Below are positions 9,741 through 18,423 of a stretch of 64,000 bases of DNA, in pieces (position 1 is the stretch's first letter; each line of letters starts with the position of its first letter). The stretch is taken from the NCBI RefSeq assembly GCF_018987265.1, contig NZ_CP076854.1, positions 992,001 to 1,056,000 on the forward strand, in the 5' to 3' direction. This DNA comes from Rhizobium sp. WYJ-E13 (lineage in GTDB: Bacteria > Pseudomonadota > Alphaproteobacteria > Rhizobiales > Rhizobiaceae). The notes beneath the pieces were generated by a model. That model worked only from the letters and a program-made list of their open reading frames with translations. It had not been told where the DNA came from and searched no databases. The translations under genes were made by a program, and so were the position numbers.

Positions 9741-10150
9741 AAAGATCCTTCCGCGTGCTCGCAAGATGCTGTCGAGGTGCCGACAAGCTCGCCGATACTG
9801 CATCATGCACGCGCTCCGCCACGACGCCTGTCTTGCTGCGACCCCTGGTGTCGCCGGCAAGTCCGCCCCCGAAAAACAGGCCGGCGTGAGCGCCCGGAAC
9901 AACCGATGTCGGCAAGGCGATAGCGTGCAATCATCAAGCTGGTTATCGTGAAGCGATAACCGCGACCCACGCCGCCCGGAGGATCACTCATGCGACGACC
10001 AGTGCCGCTTCTGAAAGGGATAATGGATCTGATCGGCGCTCGCCGAGCCAGACTAGGACCCATCGGTGATAGCCGGTTCTCTCAGGCGAACTGGTGGCGG
10101 ACACATCCGTAGCCTCTTTTCACCCCCCAACGTGAGCAGCATCGAATATC
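9741..10150. other. intergenic control region between divergent esterase and choline sulfatase genes
   Basis: This 410-base gap separates two divergently transcribed genes, so it must carry two promoters. It contains a perfect inverted repeat at 9941-9961. I see no convincing protein: the longer open frames on either strand have no recognisable motif and no good ribosome-binding site. I could not place clear -35/-10 pairs. Confidence 0.6.
9941..9961. promoter_or_regulatory. inverted repeat, candidate operator
   Basis: GGTTATCG at 9941-9948 and CGATAACC at 9954-9961 form a perfect 8-base inverted repeat with a five-base spacer. The site lies in the divergent gap about 190 bases before the choline sulfatase gene and 200 bases before the esterase gene. 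Its size and symmetry fit a dimeric repressor operator; there is no T-run to support a terminator. Confidence 0.5.
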
Positions 10151-11665
10151 ATGGCCCGTCCCAATATTCTCATCATTATGGTCGACCAACTGAACGGTAC
10201 ACTGTTTCCAGACGGGCCGGCCGATTTCCTGCATGCGCCGCATCTCAAGGCACTCGCTGCCCGTTCGGTCCGCTTCGCCAACAGCTACACGGCAAGCCCT
10301 TTGTGCGCGCCGGCGCGCGCCTCCTTCATGTCGGGCCAATTGCCGAGCCGGACGCGGGTCTATGACAATGCGGCCGAATTTGCCTCCGACATTCCGACCT
10401 ATGCGCATCATCTCAGGGCAGCCGGCTATCACACTAGCCTGTCGGGCAAGATGCATTTCGTCGGACCCGACCAACTGCACGGTTTCGAAGAACGTCTGAC
10501 GACGGATATCTACCCGGCCGATTTCGGCTGGACTCCCGATTATCGCAAGCCCGGTGAACGCATCGACTGGTGGTACCATAATCTTGGATCGGTGACCGGC
10601 GCCGGCATTGCGGAAATCACCAACCAGCTCGAATATGACGACGAGGTCGCCTATAACGCAACCCGCAAGCTCTACGACCTGTCGCGGCGACTAGACGAGC
10701 GTCCCTGGTGCCTGACCGTCAGTTTCACCCACCCTCACGATCCCTATGTCGCCAGGCGCAAATTCTGGGATCTCTATGAGGATTGCCCGGCCCTTGACCC
10801 GACCGTTTCGGCCCTGCCGTTCGAGGAGATGGATCCGCATTCGAAGCGCTTGCTGGAAGCCTGCGACTACAAGGCCTTCGACATCACTGCAGAGCAGATC
10901 CGCAAAGCAAGGCGCGGCTATTTCGCCAATATCTCCTACATCGACGAGAAGGTCGGAGAGATCCTTGACGTATTGGAGCGCACACGGATGCGGGAGGACA
11001 CCGCCATCCTGTTCGTCTCCGACCACGGCGACATGCTGGGCGAACGCGGTCTCTGGTTCAAGATGTGCTTCTTCGACGGTTCCGCGCGCGTGCCACTGAT
11101 GATATCGGCGCCGGGCTGGCAGCCTGGCCTAATCGATCAGCCCGTCTCCACGCTTGATGTCACGCCTACGCTTGCCGGGCTTGCCGGGCTTGATATTTCT
11201 ACGATTGCCCAGTGGACGGATGGCGAGGATCTGGCACAGCTCCTGCACGGCAGCAAGGCACATGGTCCGGTCCTGATGGAATATGCCGCTGAAGGATCGA
11301 TTGCACCGCTTGTGGCCATTCGCGCCGACCGTTTCAAACTGACGGTCTGCGAAAAGGACCCGCCTTTGCTCTTTGACCTCCTTGCCGATCCCCACGAACT
11401 CTCCAATCTCGCAGGTGATCCAGACTATGCGGAAACGCTGGACGCCCTGCTTTCTCAAGTCCATCTCCGGTGGAATCTATCAAGCTTTGATGCGCAGATC
11501 CGAGAAAGTCAGGCCCGTCGGTGGGTCGTCTATCCCGCCTTGCGGGAAGGGTCCTACTATCCGTGGGACTATCAACCTCTGCAGAAGGCCGCCGAGCGAT
11601 ACATGCGCAATCATATGGATCTGAACGTCTTGGAGGAGAACCAGCGATTTCCTCGCGGCGAATGA
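10151..11665 (+). CDS. betC: choline-sulfatase (type I sulfatase)
   Basis: This 504-residue sulfatase would hydrolyse choline-O-sulfate to choline and sulfate, feeding glycine betaine synthesis or sulfur supply. It begins PNILIIMVDQL with the metal-binding aspartate. The formylglycine motif is CAPAR at residue 52, with cysteine as the modified residue. GKMHFVGPDQLHG, the second metal site VSDHGDMLGERGLWFK and the C-terminal tail match choline sulfatase rather than aryl sulfatases. The C-terminal NLNVLEENQRFPR-like ending (here DLNVLEENQRFPR) also fits BetC. ATG 10151 gives the family-standard start. The usual betaine genes are not next to it here, and no sulfatase-modifying enzyme is seen in the window. 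Confidence 0.9.
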   Translation: MARPNILIIMVDQLNGTLFPDGPADFLHAPHLKALAARSVRFANSYTASPLCAPARASFMSGQLPSRTRVYDNAAEFASDIPTYAHHLRAAGYHTSLSGKMHFVGPDQLHGFEERLTTDIYPADFGWTPDYRKPGERIDWWYHNLGSVTGAGIAEITNQLEYDDEVAYNATRKLYDLSRRLDERPWCLTVSFTHPHDPYVARRKFWDLYEDCPALDPTVSALPFEEMDPHSKRLLEACDYKAFDITAEQIRKARRGYFANISYIDEKVGEILDVLERTRMREDTAILFVSDHGDMLGERGLWFKMCFFDGSARVPLMISAPGWQPGLIDQPVSTLDVTPTLAGLAGLDISTIAQWTDGEDLAQLLHGSKAHGPVLMEYAAEGSIAPLVAIRADRFKLTVCEKDPPLLFDLLADPHELSNLAGDPDYAETLDALLSQVHLRWNLSSFDAQIRESQARRWVVYPALREGSYYPWDYQPLQKAAERYMRNHMDLNVLEENQRFPRGE

Positions 11666-11763
11666 CGGTCAGGAGGAACAATCGCGACGCCCGGACACTG
11701 CCCCTTCGCTCCGGCTCCTGAGCGGTCGTCGCTTTCAGGCTCCTCCTCCATGGGCCGACGGTC

Positions 11764-11776
11764 CCCACGTCGTGGG
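11764..11776. other. short inverted repeat in convergent gap
   Basis: CCCACG and CGTGGG flank a single T at 11764-11776, inside the 129-base gap between the convergent choline sulfatase and SDR genes. The loop would be very tight and no T-run follows, so terminator function is only a possibility. Nothing else was recognised in this gap. Confidence 0.25.
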
Positions 11777-11794
11777 CGTCACCTAGCTGCCGTC

Positions 11795-12580
11795 TCACAC
11801 GCTGGCGATGAGGCCACCATCGACCCTGATGACAGAGCCTGTCATATAGGAAGCGCGCGCGCTCGCCATGAAGACGACGACATCGGCATATTCTTGAGGA
11901 TCGCCGTAGCGGCCAACGGGGATTGACGCGGTGCTTGCCGCCGAGATTTCTTCGACGGCCTTGCCCTCCCGCTTTGCCTTCTGCTCGTCGAGGAAGGTAA
12001 TGCGTTGCGTGGCCACACGACCAGGCAGCACGACATTGACCGTCACGCCATCGCGGCCGACTTCGCCTGCGAGCGTTTTCGACCAGCCGAGGAGCGACAT
12101 GCGCAAGGCGTTGGAAAGTCCGAGATTCGGAATGGGCGCAACGACGCCCGAGGATGTCGAGGTGATGATGCGGCCCCACTTCTTTTCACGCATCTTCGGA
12201 AGAACGGCATCGCTGATGGCAATGATCGACAGTACCATGCTGTCGAAATATTTGCGCCAGCTGTCAGCACTCTGGCCGGCAACGAGCGTCGGCGGCGGGC
12301 CGCCGGTAATGTTGACGAGGACGTCGACCGAACCGAGTTGCTTTTCGATGGCAGCGAGATTGGGTGCGATCACATCGAGATTGGCGAGATCCCACGCCAG
12401 AGCCATCGCCGAGCCGCCGGCCGTGCGGATGTCGGCAACCGTCTTTTCGGCCGCTTCCGCGTTAATGTCGGCGACCGCAATCTGTGCGCCCTCGGCGGCA
12501 AGCGTTTTCGCTATCGCTCCACCAAGCCCACCGCCTGCCCCCAGAACAAGAGCCGTCTTGCCTTTCAATTCCAAATCCAT
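11795..12580 (-). CDS. SDR-family protein lacking the canonical YxxxK catalytic pair
   Basis: This 261-residue short-chain dehydrogenase/reductase-fold protein has a normal nucleotide-binding start (GAGGGLGG at residues 14-21, AVADIN) and the C-terminal VDGG. The active-site region differs: with Ser143 as the catalytic serine, the expected Tyr and Lys are Ser156 and Arg160 (SNALR in place of YxxxK). A group of such atypical SDRs is known from family databases, but their reaction is not established. It is the last gene of the leftward catabolic operon, 45 bases after another SDR. It may be a reductase with altered chemistry or a non-redox lyase or hydratase. Confidence 0.85.
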   Translation of the reverse strand: MDLELKGKTALVLGAGGGLGGAIAKTLAAEGAQIAVADINAEAAEKTVADIRTAGGSAMALAWDLANLDVIAPNLAAIEKQLGSVDVLVNITGGPPPTLVAGQSADSWRKYFDSMVLSIIAISDAVLPKMREKKWGRIITSTSSGVVAPIPNLGLSNALRMSLLGWSKTLAGEVGRDGVTVNVVLPGRVATQRITFLDEQKAKREGKAVEEISAASTASIPVGRYGDPQEYADVVVFMASARASYMTGSVIRVDGGLIASV

Positions 12581-12625
12581 GGTCTGTTTTTCCTTTCCAT
12601 TATCGTCGATTTTTTCGACGCCCGA

Positions 12626-13399
12626 TCAGCCGGCCATCCAGCCGCCGTCGACCATCAGATTGACACCGGTGATGTAGCTCGCCATGTCGCTGGCGAGAAA
12701 AACTGCCGCGTCTGCAACGTCGCGCGGCTCGCCGAGCCGCGGCCAGGGGGTGCGCCGGCGCGAATAGTCGAGGGCGTCACGATCGTTGGCGACACCCGGC
12801 TTGCCGGTGATGATCTTGCCGGGGGCGATCGCATTGCAGACGATACCTGAGTGAGCGTGATCGACGGCAATCTGCCGGGTCATCTGGACGATCGCCCCCT
12901 TACTGACGCCATAGGGAAAATCACCGGGGCAGGCGACCATGCCGTGTTGCGACGAGATGTTGATGATGCGGCCACGTGCTTCCGCGACCGGTTCCTGCGT
13001 CAAGAATTGCTGGACCGCCCGCTTGCAGCAGTAGAAAAATCCGGTGACGTTGACCGCGATTACCCGTTCCCATTGCTGCGCCGTCGTCTCCAAAAGGTTC
13101 GTCGAGGTGTAGATCGCAGCATTATTGACCAGGATATCGAGACGGCCGAAATTGGTGACTGTATCGGCAACCAGTCTATCGACCTCAGTCCAAAGGGAGA
13201 TATCGGTCTTGACGAAGATCCCCTTGCCGCCGGCTGCGCGGATAAGGGAGAGCGTCGGCTCGCCGCCTTCGACCGGCATCTCGGTGATATCGGCAAGCAC
13301 GACCGCTGCACCTTCCGCGGCGTAGCGAAGTGCGATCGCGCGCCCGAGACCGGAACTCGCACCCGATACGATGGCAACCTTTTCGTTCAACATGGGCAT
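12626..13399 (-). CDS. SDR-family oxidoreductase, paralogue of 34398-35168
   Basis: This 257-residue classical SDR has the cofactor motif GASSGLG, NNAA, the catalytic NISS serine and YGVSK (Tyr and Lys), and ends VDGGWMAG. It shares long identical-looking blocks with the SDR at 34398-35168, including GRIINISSQHGM, CNA-APGKI-TGK and LDYS-RRTP, so the two are close paralogues on opposite arms of the catabolic block. Several in-frame ATGs exist; 13399 is chosen because GAAGGA lies six bases before it. The gene begins just after the amidohydrolase stop at 13410. The substrate is probably a hydroxy or keto intermediate of the operon's pathway. Confidence 0.88.
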   Translation of the reverse strand: MPMLNEKVAIVSGASSGLGRAIALRYAAEGAAVVLADITEMPVEGGEPTLSLIRAAGGKGIFVKTDISLWTEVDRLVADTVTNFGRLDILVNNAAIYTSTNLLETTAQQWERVIAVNVTGFFYCCKRAVQQFLTQEPVAEARGRIINISSQHGMVACPGDFPYGVSKGAIVQMTRQIAVDHAHSGIVCNAIAPGKIITGKPGVANDRDALDYSRRRTPWPRLGEPRDVADAAVFLASDMASYITGVNLMVDGGWMAG

Positions 13400-13409
13400 G
13401 GACATTCCT

Positions 13410-14744
13410 TCAGGCGGCATGACGGACGATTTGGCCGCGGTTGGGCAAAAGAAGGGCACCGTCGCGCACGATGCGTTCGCCGCGCAGGAAGACGTCCGTC
13501 AGGTATCCGACGGTGCGCCGGCCTTTGAAGGGCGTATAGCCGGCACGGGTCGCCTGATCGGCATTGGAGATCGAAGTCGAGCGATTGAGGTCGACGACGA
13601 GAATGTCGGCATCGCAACCGACGGCAATCGATCCTTTCGAGCCGCCGAGCCCGAAGCGCCGGGCCGGATTGTAGGCGCAAAGGCGTACAAGCGCCGAAAG
13701 ATCGATCAGCTTCTCGGCCACCAGATCGAGCATGACGAAGAGCAGCGTCTGCAGGCCCGGCATTCCGCCCGGAATATCGGCAAAGGCTGGATAGGTAGCG
13801 GACTTCTCGGCCCTGGCATGCGGGGCATGATCGGTCGCCATGATGGTGATCAATCCTTCCGAAAGCGCATGCCGCAGCGCCTCGACATCTCCTCGGTCGC
13901 GAAAGGGCGGCGATCCCTTGAGGTCTGCACCAGCCTGACCCGCATAGTCATCGGCCGTGAAGTAGAGGTTCTGCGGGGTCGTTTCGACGGAAACGTCAGC
14001 GAGATCGCGAAGCCGGCGCCAGACTTCGATCCCGCGTTTCGAATTGATCTGGCGCACGTGCACAGGGGCACCGGTTTCTGCTGCAGCCAGAACCGCACGG
14101 GCAATGCCGCCGGCTTCCGCGAGCGGCGGCCTGCTATCGAGAAAGGCCGAAATGCCCTTTCCGCCCCGCCCTGCACTTGCCTCCAGAATTGACTGATCAC
14201 CCGGGGAAATGCCGATTACCGGACCGGCTTTCGCCAGCCGGCGCAGCATTTCAGTCACGGCGTGGAGACTATCGAAGCGAAACTCCTTCGGCACGTCGGC
14301 CGTGAATAGCTCCAGCGAGACGGGCGAAAGCGGCAACAGTTCCTCCAGCGCCTGATTGCTCTTCGAGACGACGGCCTGAAATCCGACATCGACGTTCAGC
14401 CGTCCGGCAGCGCTCGCCATCTTCTGCGACAGTTGCGCGGCAGTTGCCGTCCATGGATCGTCGGTCGGCATGTCGAGGATGGTGGTGACGCCACCAAGCG
14501 CTGCCGCACGCGTACCGCTCTCAAAATCCTCCTTCTGCGTCAGGCCGGGTTCGCGCAGATGCGCATGGGCATCGATCAGCCCCGGCAGAAGCTGCATTCC
14601 GCTCGCATCGACAAAGGAGCGCGCCATCGCGGTGTCGCCGGGAGCAAGCAGGGCAGCAATCCTGCCGTTGCGGATGCCGATATCAGCGCATATTTGCCCG
14701 TTGGCATTGATCAGCGTCCCGCCGGTGATCAGTAGGTCGAACAT
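13410..14744 (-). CDS. dihydroorotase/allantoinase-like amidohydrolase with missing metal ligands
   Basis: This 444-residue amidohydrolase-superfamily protein starts LLITGGTLIN, has the first metal motif DAHAHLREPG (His60, His62) and the last one ATDHAPH, and ends in the usual beta-sandwich strands. Three intermediate ligands look absent. The carboxylated-lysine position reads LELFT instead of a K-x-F segment, the next histidine site reads GISPGDQ instead of HAE/HCE, and the next reads VRQINS instead of HxS. It may bind one metal or use a different mechanism. ATG 14744 has GGGAGG upstream. It sits between a ThDP enzyme and an SDR in a tight operon. Cyclic amide hydrolysis is the default guess; the exact substrate is unknown. 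Confidence 0.82.
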   Translation of the reverse strand: MFDLLITGGTLINANGQICADIGIRNGRIAALLAPGDTAMARSFVDASGMQLLPGLIDAHAHLREPGLTQKEDFESGTRAAALGGVTTILDMPTDDPWTATAAQLSQKMASAAGRLNVDVGFQAVVSKSNQALEELLPLSPVSLELFTADVPKEFRFDSLHAVTEMLRRLAKAGPVIGISPGDQSILEASAGRGGKGISAFLDSRPPLAEAGGIARAVLAAAETGAPVHVRQINSKRGIEVWRRLRDLADVSVETTPQNLYFTADDYAGQAGADLKGSPPFRDRGDVEALRHALSEGLITIMATDHAPHARAEKSATYPAFADIPGGMPGLQTLLFVMLDLVAEKLIDLSALVRLCAYNPARRFGLGGSKGSIAVGCDADILVVDLNRSTSISNADQATRAGYTPFKGRRTVGYLTDVFLRGERIVRDGALLLPNRGQIVRHAA

Positions 14745-14758
14745 GCCGGCCTCCCGCT

Positions 14759-16450
14759 CTACCACAAGCCCGCAAGACGCGGCTCTTCATGGGTGATGAC
14801 TTCCAGAAGGGATGCCTGTCCGCCTTTGACCCGGTCGAGGGCGTCAAGCAGCGCCGGGCGCAGGTCTTCGGGTTCGCTGACGCAAGCCCCGTAGCCGCCG
14901 AGCGCCTCGGCGATCGGTGCATAACTGCCGGTTATCCGGTTGGCGCCATATTTTTCCGTCGCGACCGGCATGCTTTTCGCGTAGCCCCCGAGCACATTGT
15001 TGCGCAGGACGATCGTCAGCACCGGCAGGTCGCAGCGCACAGCCGTCTCGAAATCGATGCCGACCATGCCGAACGCGGATTCCCCCATCAGATTGACGAC
15101 CGTGGCCTCGGGCCGCGCGAGCTTGGCGCCGATCGCAAAGCCGAGGCCGCTGCCGAGCTGGGTCGTCTTGCCCCAGCCGATATAACTGCCGGGCACGCTC
15201 GCCACATAAAAAGGGCAGAACTGGTCACGCGGATTGCCGGCGTCATGAGTGACGATCGAGGTTACCGGATCGAGCGCCTGCATCAACTCCCAGACCACCC
15301 GATAGGGCGAAATCGGCCGGCTCTCCGACGTCAACAGGGGCATCCATCTCGCCATGAAGGCCGCACGCACCTCAGCAATTTCCGCTGTCGGGTCGGGACG
15401 TTTGCCAAGCTCCAGGCCTTCCTGCCGGATATGGGCGATCATCTGTTTGAGGACCGAGCCGACGTCGCCGATCACCCCTTGCGCGACTGCGTAGTCCTTG
15501 CCGAGGTCGGCCTCGTCGAGCGTTACCTGCAGGATGATTTTATCGTCCGGGACGGGCAGGATGTAATAGGAGCGCGTCAGGCTGCTGCCGAGCGCAAGCA
15601 CCACGTCGGCCTTGTCGAGAAAATGATCGACGGGGGCCGGGCGTGCCCGACCGGCTGTCCCTAGCGCCAGCGGGTGGTCCTCCGGAAAACCACTCTTGCC
15701 GTTTGGCGTCGTCATGACGGGGATGCGGAGAAGTTCGGCAAACTCGACCAAATCTCTTGTCGCCGACGCCGACAGGATCCCCTGCCCTGCCAAGATGATC
15801 GGGTTTTCCGCCGCAAGCAGGGTTTCGACGAGAGCGGCCACTTCACCATCATTGGCCTGTGGCACGCTGCGGCGCGGGCGCCGGTGATCGGAGGGCTGCG
15901 CGTCGAGGCTTTCGGCCAGAAGATCGACCGGCAGCTCGAGCAGGACAGGTGCCGGCGGCCCATTTCTGACACGTGATATCGCCGCGTGCATCAGCTTCGG
16001 CAAGTGGGTGACCTGTGTTGCCGCCTCGCACCATTTGGTGATGTGACGAAAATTGCGGCGGGATTCGAAATTTGGAGAGACCGCCTCCGAGCCGCGCGGA
16101 TAGCCGGTCGGCAGGAACAGCATCGGCACGCGGTCGTTAAAGGCCTGGGCAATGCCAGCAAATGCGCTTTCCGCGCCAGGACCATACTGGACGGTCACGA
16201 CCGCGAGCTCCTTGCCGGCGGTGGCGCGCGCATATCCTTCGGCGATATTGACGGCAACGCGCTGGGTGCGGGCAATCAGCGGCGGAATGTCGAGTGCTGC
16301 CGAGGCATCGAAAAGCTCGCTTGCCGGAAAACCGATGATCTGCTTGACGCCTTCTTCCTTAAGGACCCCTGCGACATAGTCGGCGCCGCTCATCCTTGTC
16401 GTCTTCGCCAGAAGGTCGTCATTGGCCATTGCATGCGTGCCGTCAGCCAT
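14759..16450 (-). CDS. ThDP-dependent enzyme, acetolactate synthase/glyoxylate carboligase-like, with Gln for the catalytic Glu
   Basis: This 563-residue protein has the three-domain layout of the acetohydroxyacid synthase family: an N-terminal PYR domain with GFPASELFD and VQYGPGAESAFAGIA, a central domain with GQGIL and LALGSSL, and a C-terminal PP domain. The usual RHE motif that places the ThDP-activating glutamate reads RTQ, so Gln63 occupies that site. The ThDP-metal motif reads GES...NN instead of GDG...NN. Glyoxylate carboligase also lacks this glutamate (it has Val), so activity is still possible. Start ATG 16450 overlaps the upstream deacetylase stop. A carboligation or decarboxylation of a 2-oxo acid is the likely role. 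Confidence 0.84.
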   Translation of the reverse strand: MADGTHAMANDDLLAKTTRMSGADYVAGVLKEEGVKQIIGFPASELFDASAALDIPPLIARTQRVAVNIAEGYARATAGKELAVVTVQYGPGAESAFAGIAQAFNDRVPMLFLPTGYPRGSEAVSPNFESRRNFRHITKWCEAATQVTHLPKLMHAAISRVRNGPPAPVLLELPVDLLAESLDAQPSDHRRPRRSVPQANDGEVAALVETLLAAENPIILAGQGILSASATRDLVEFAELLRIPVMTTPNGKSGFPEDHPLALGTAGRARPAPVDHFLDKADVVLALGSSLTRSYYILPVPDDKIILQVTLDEADLGKDYAVAQGVIGDVGSVLKQMIAHIRQEGLELGKRPDPTAEIAEVRAAFMARWMPLLTSESRPISPYRVVWELMQALDPVTSIVTHDAGNPRDQFCPFYVASVPGSYIGWGKTTQLGSGLGFAIGAKLARPEATVVNLMGESAFGMVGIDFETAVRCDLPVLTIVLRNNVLGGYAKSMPVATEKYGANRITGSYAPIAEALGGYGACVSEPEDLRPALLDALDRVKGGQASLLEVITHEEPRLAGLW

Positions 16451-17351
16451 GATGTTCGATCCAGTAGCGGGCAATGTCCTCGCGCCGCATGAAGGCAGCA
16501 CCGGGCGTTTTCCTGACGTGTTCGATGACGTCACGCAGGCCGGACGCGCGATTGGGTTGTCCCATCCAGCGGGCATGCACCCCAATCGTCAGCATACGCC
16601 CGCCCGTCTCCTCGGCCTCGCCAATCATGTAGTCGATGGCCGAGCGGCAATCCTCGGCAAAGTCGCGCGGATTGCTGTAGCCCGGTGCGATCAGATAGCG
16701 GCTATCGTTCAAGGTCTTCGAATAGGGCACGACAAGAAGGCGCGTTCCCTGATGATCGAGAAAATAGGGAAGATCGTCGTTGCAAGGATCTGAATAATAG
16801 AGGAACCCGCCCTCCTCGACGATCAGGTCGCGCGTATTGACGCTCGGAAACGAGCGGCAGTTCCAGCCGAGCGGCCGTTTGCCGGTAAGCTCCTTGTAAA
16901 GCGCGATCGCCTCGTGGAGCTGACGCTCCTCCTCATCCCGCGGCATGGTGGAATATTCGCTCCAGCGCAGGCCGTGTCCGAGGAGGTCGTGGCCGCGCGC
17001 TGCCATCCATTCAACGACTGCTGGGTTTTTCTGGAGCGCCACAGCACAGGCCGAGACCGTCACGGGGATCTCGTAGCGGTCAAAGAGACGCGCCAGGCGC
17101 CAGACGCCCGCGCGGCTGCCATATTCGAAATGGGTCTCTGTCCCGAGATCGCGGACCGGTGGGCTGTTGGGGATATTGTATTCGCCCCAATTGTCGTTAC
17201 GACCGTCGTCCAGCCAGGAATATTCCGCGCCTTCCTCATAGTTCAGGACGAGGTTGATCGCGAGCCTGACGCCACCAGGCCAGGTGATGGATGGTGGCAT
17301 CGGTCCATAGCCGACGAAATCGCGCGTCTGGTCGTTGGCGGAAACGCTCAT
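16443..17351 (-). CDS. polysaccharide deacetylase-like protein, PuuE allantoinase type (copy A)
   Basis: This 302-residue protein has a NodB-fold core of the metal-independent allantoinase (PuuE) type: RDFVGYGPMPP at the N-terminus, NLVLNYEEGAEYS, FEYGSRAGVWRL, GHDLLGHGLRW and GWNCRSFPSVNTRDLI, ending in GVHARWMGQPNRA. PuuE opens the allantoin ring; this subfamily probably cleaves a cyclic or linear amide. A homologue of identical length (302 residues) lies at 30195-31103 on the other arm of the locus. The start ATG 17351 overlaps the stop of the epimerase-like gene (ATGA), and its stop overlaps the ThDP enzyme start. Confidence 0.87.
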   Translation of the reverse strand: MSVSANDQTRDFVGYGPMPPSITWPGGVRLAINLVLNYEEGAEYSWLDDGRNDNWGEYNIPNSPPVRDLGTETHFEYGSRAGVWRLARLFDRYEIPVTVSACAVALQKNPAVVEWMAARGHDLLGHGLRWSEYSTMPRDEEERQLHEAIALYKELTGKRPLGWNCRSFPSVNTRDLIVEEGGFLYYSDPCNDDLPYFLDHQGTRLLVVPYSKTLNDSRYLIAPGYSNPRDFAEDCRSAIDYMIGEAEETGGRMLTIGVHARWMGQPNRASGLRDVIEHVRKTPGAAFMRREDIARYWIEHHG

Positions 17352-18388
17352 TGTCTTTCCTCCCCCTGCATCTCGTTGTCCTTGATCCAGTCCATGTAGT
17401 CGTGGAATGCCTGCCTGGCGGGCCGTGGTCGCCAGGCGGTATCGCGGACGATGCGGGCGATGTCGTAGGCGCCCCACATACCGTCCTTCAAAGCGACGTC
17501 CTGGATGATATTCGCCGTCTCGACGGGGCTGATCTCAACCTGAAGTCCAGGCGAGCGTTCGCTTGCCCAGTTGATCACGTCGCCGATCGTCGCGGTTTCC
17601 CCGCTGCCGATATTGTAATGGCGATAGTGCAGGCGCTCGGCCGAGAGCAGCGCCATGATCGCGTCGGCGACATCGGCCGAATGGACATAGTCGCCGACCG
17701 GCTCCAGGCTATTAGGCCTTATAACCTCGCCGGTGAGCGCCATATGGGCGACGCGGTTCGGCACATGGCGGAAGTTGCGACTGCCGGTTGCGCGGTCCAT
17801 CGGCCCGTAGACCGAGGCAAGCCTGACGGAGACTGCCGACAACCCGAAAAGATCGGCATAGCGGTTGACGACCATCTCGGCGGCGAATTTGGAAATGCCG
17901 TAAAGCGTCAGCGGCGCGACATAACCGTCCTCCGGCAGCGGTTCGCCGCTCCAGTCGGGTCCGTGATGGCGGTAGACCGAACCGGAGCTGACATAGACGA
18001 AACGCTTCAGCCCCTTGTGCGTGCGAGCCCATTCCAGGATGCGCACCGAGCCCATGAAATTGACGTCGATGATGCGTGCGGGATCTTCCGCTTCCGGCTG
18101 GAGCCTGGCTTCCGCCGCACTGCCGCGCGAGATCGGTGTGACGGTCGCGCCATGCACGACATGGGTTATATCATACATGTCAAGGGCAGCCTGCCACTCT
18201 GCCGGATCGCAGATATCGGCGGTAATCACGCCGAGCCGGTCTCGCACCGGTGCAAAATAGCGTTCCGCCATGGCATCAAGACCGGCCCGGTCGAGAATGA
18301 CGACACGCGCCGTCGGGTCACGCTCCAGCCACGTTCTTGCAAGCACGCTCATGACAAATCCGGTTCCGCCGGTCACCAGTAGGGTCAT
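17348..18388 (-). CDS. NAD-dependent epimerase/dehydratase-family protein (copy A)
   Basis: This 346-residue extended-SDR protein has VTGGTGFV at the N-terminus, VVHGATVTP where nucleotide-sugar enzymes have HLAA, the catalytic SSGSVY serine and the YGISK Tyr/Lys pair, and RLASVYGP. It lacks obvious sugar-nucleotide neighbours and sits inside a catabolic operon, so it probably oxidises, reduces or epimerises a pathway intermediate rather than making a nucleotide sugar. A related protein is at 33407-34381 in the opposite arm, again next to an SDR and in the same transcription unit as a PuuE-type gene. ATG 18388 is 35 bases after the previous stop. Confidence 0.87.
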   Translation of the reverse strand: MTLLVTGGTGFVMSVLARTWLERDPTARVVILDRAGLDAMAERYFAPVRDRLGVITADICDPAEWQAALDMYDITHVVHGATVTPISRGSAAEARLQPEAEDPARIIDVNFMGSVRILEWARTHKGLKRFVYVSSGSVYRHHGPDWSGEPLPEDGYVAPLTLYGISKFAAEMVVNRYADLFGLSAVSVRLASVYGPMDRATGSRNFRHVPNRVAHMALTGEVIRPNSLEPVGDYVHSADVADAIMALLSAERLHYRHYNIGSGETATIGDVINWASERSPGLQVEISPVETANIIQDVALKDGMWGAYDIARIVRDTAWRPRPARQAFHDYMDWIKDNEMQGEERQ

Positions 18389-18423
18389 TTCAAGATCCGT
18401 TCGAAGGTCTCAACAACAGCATG

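Noticed and set aside
9803..10063. Minus-strand open frames in the betC upstream gap as a possible regulator gene
   Set aside because: They are arginine-rich shadow-type translations with no helix-turn-helix motif.
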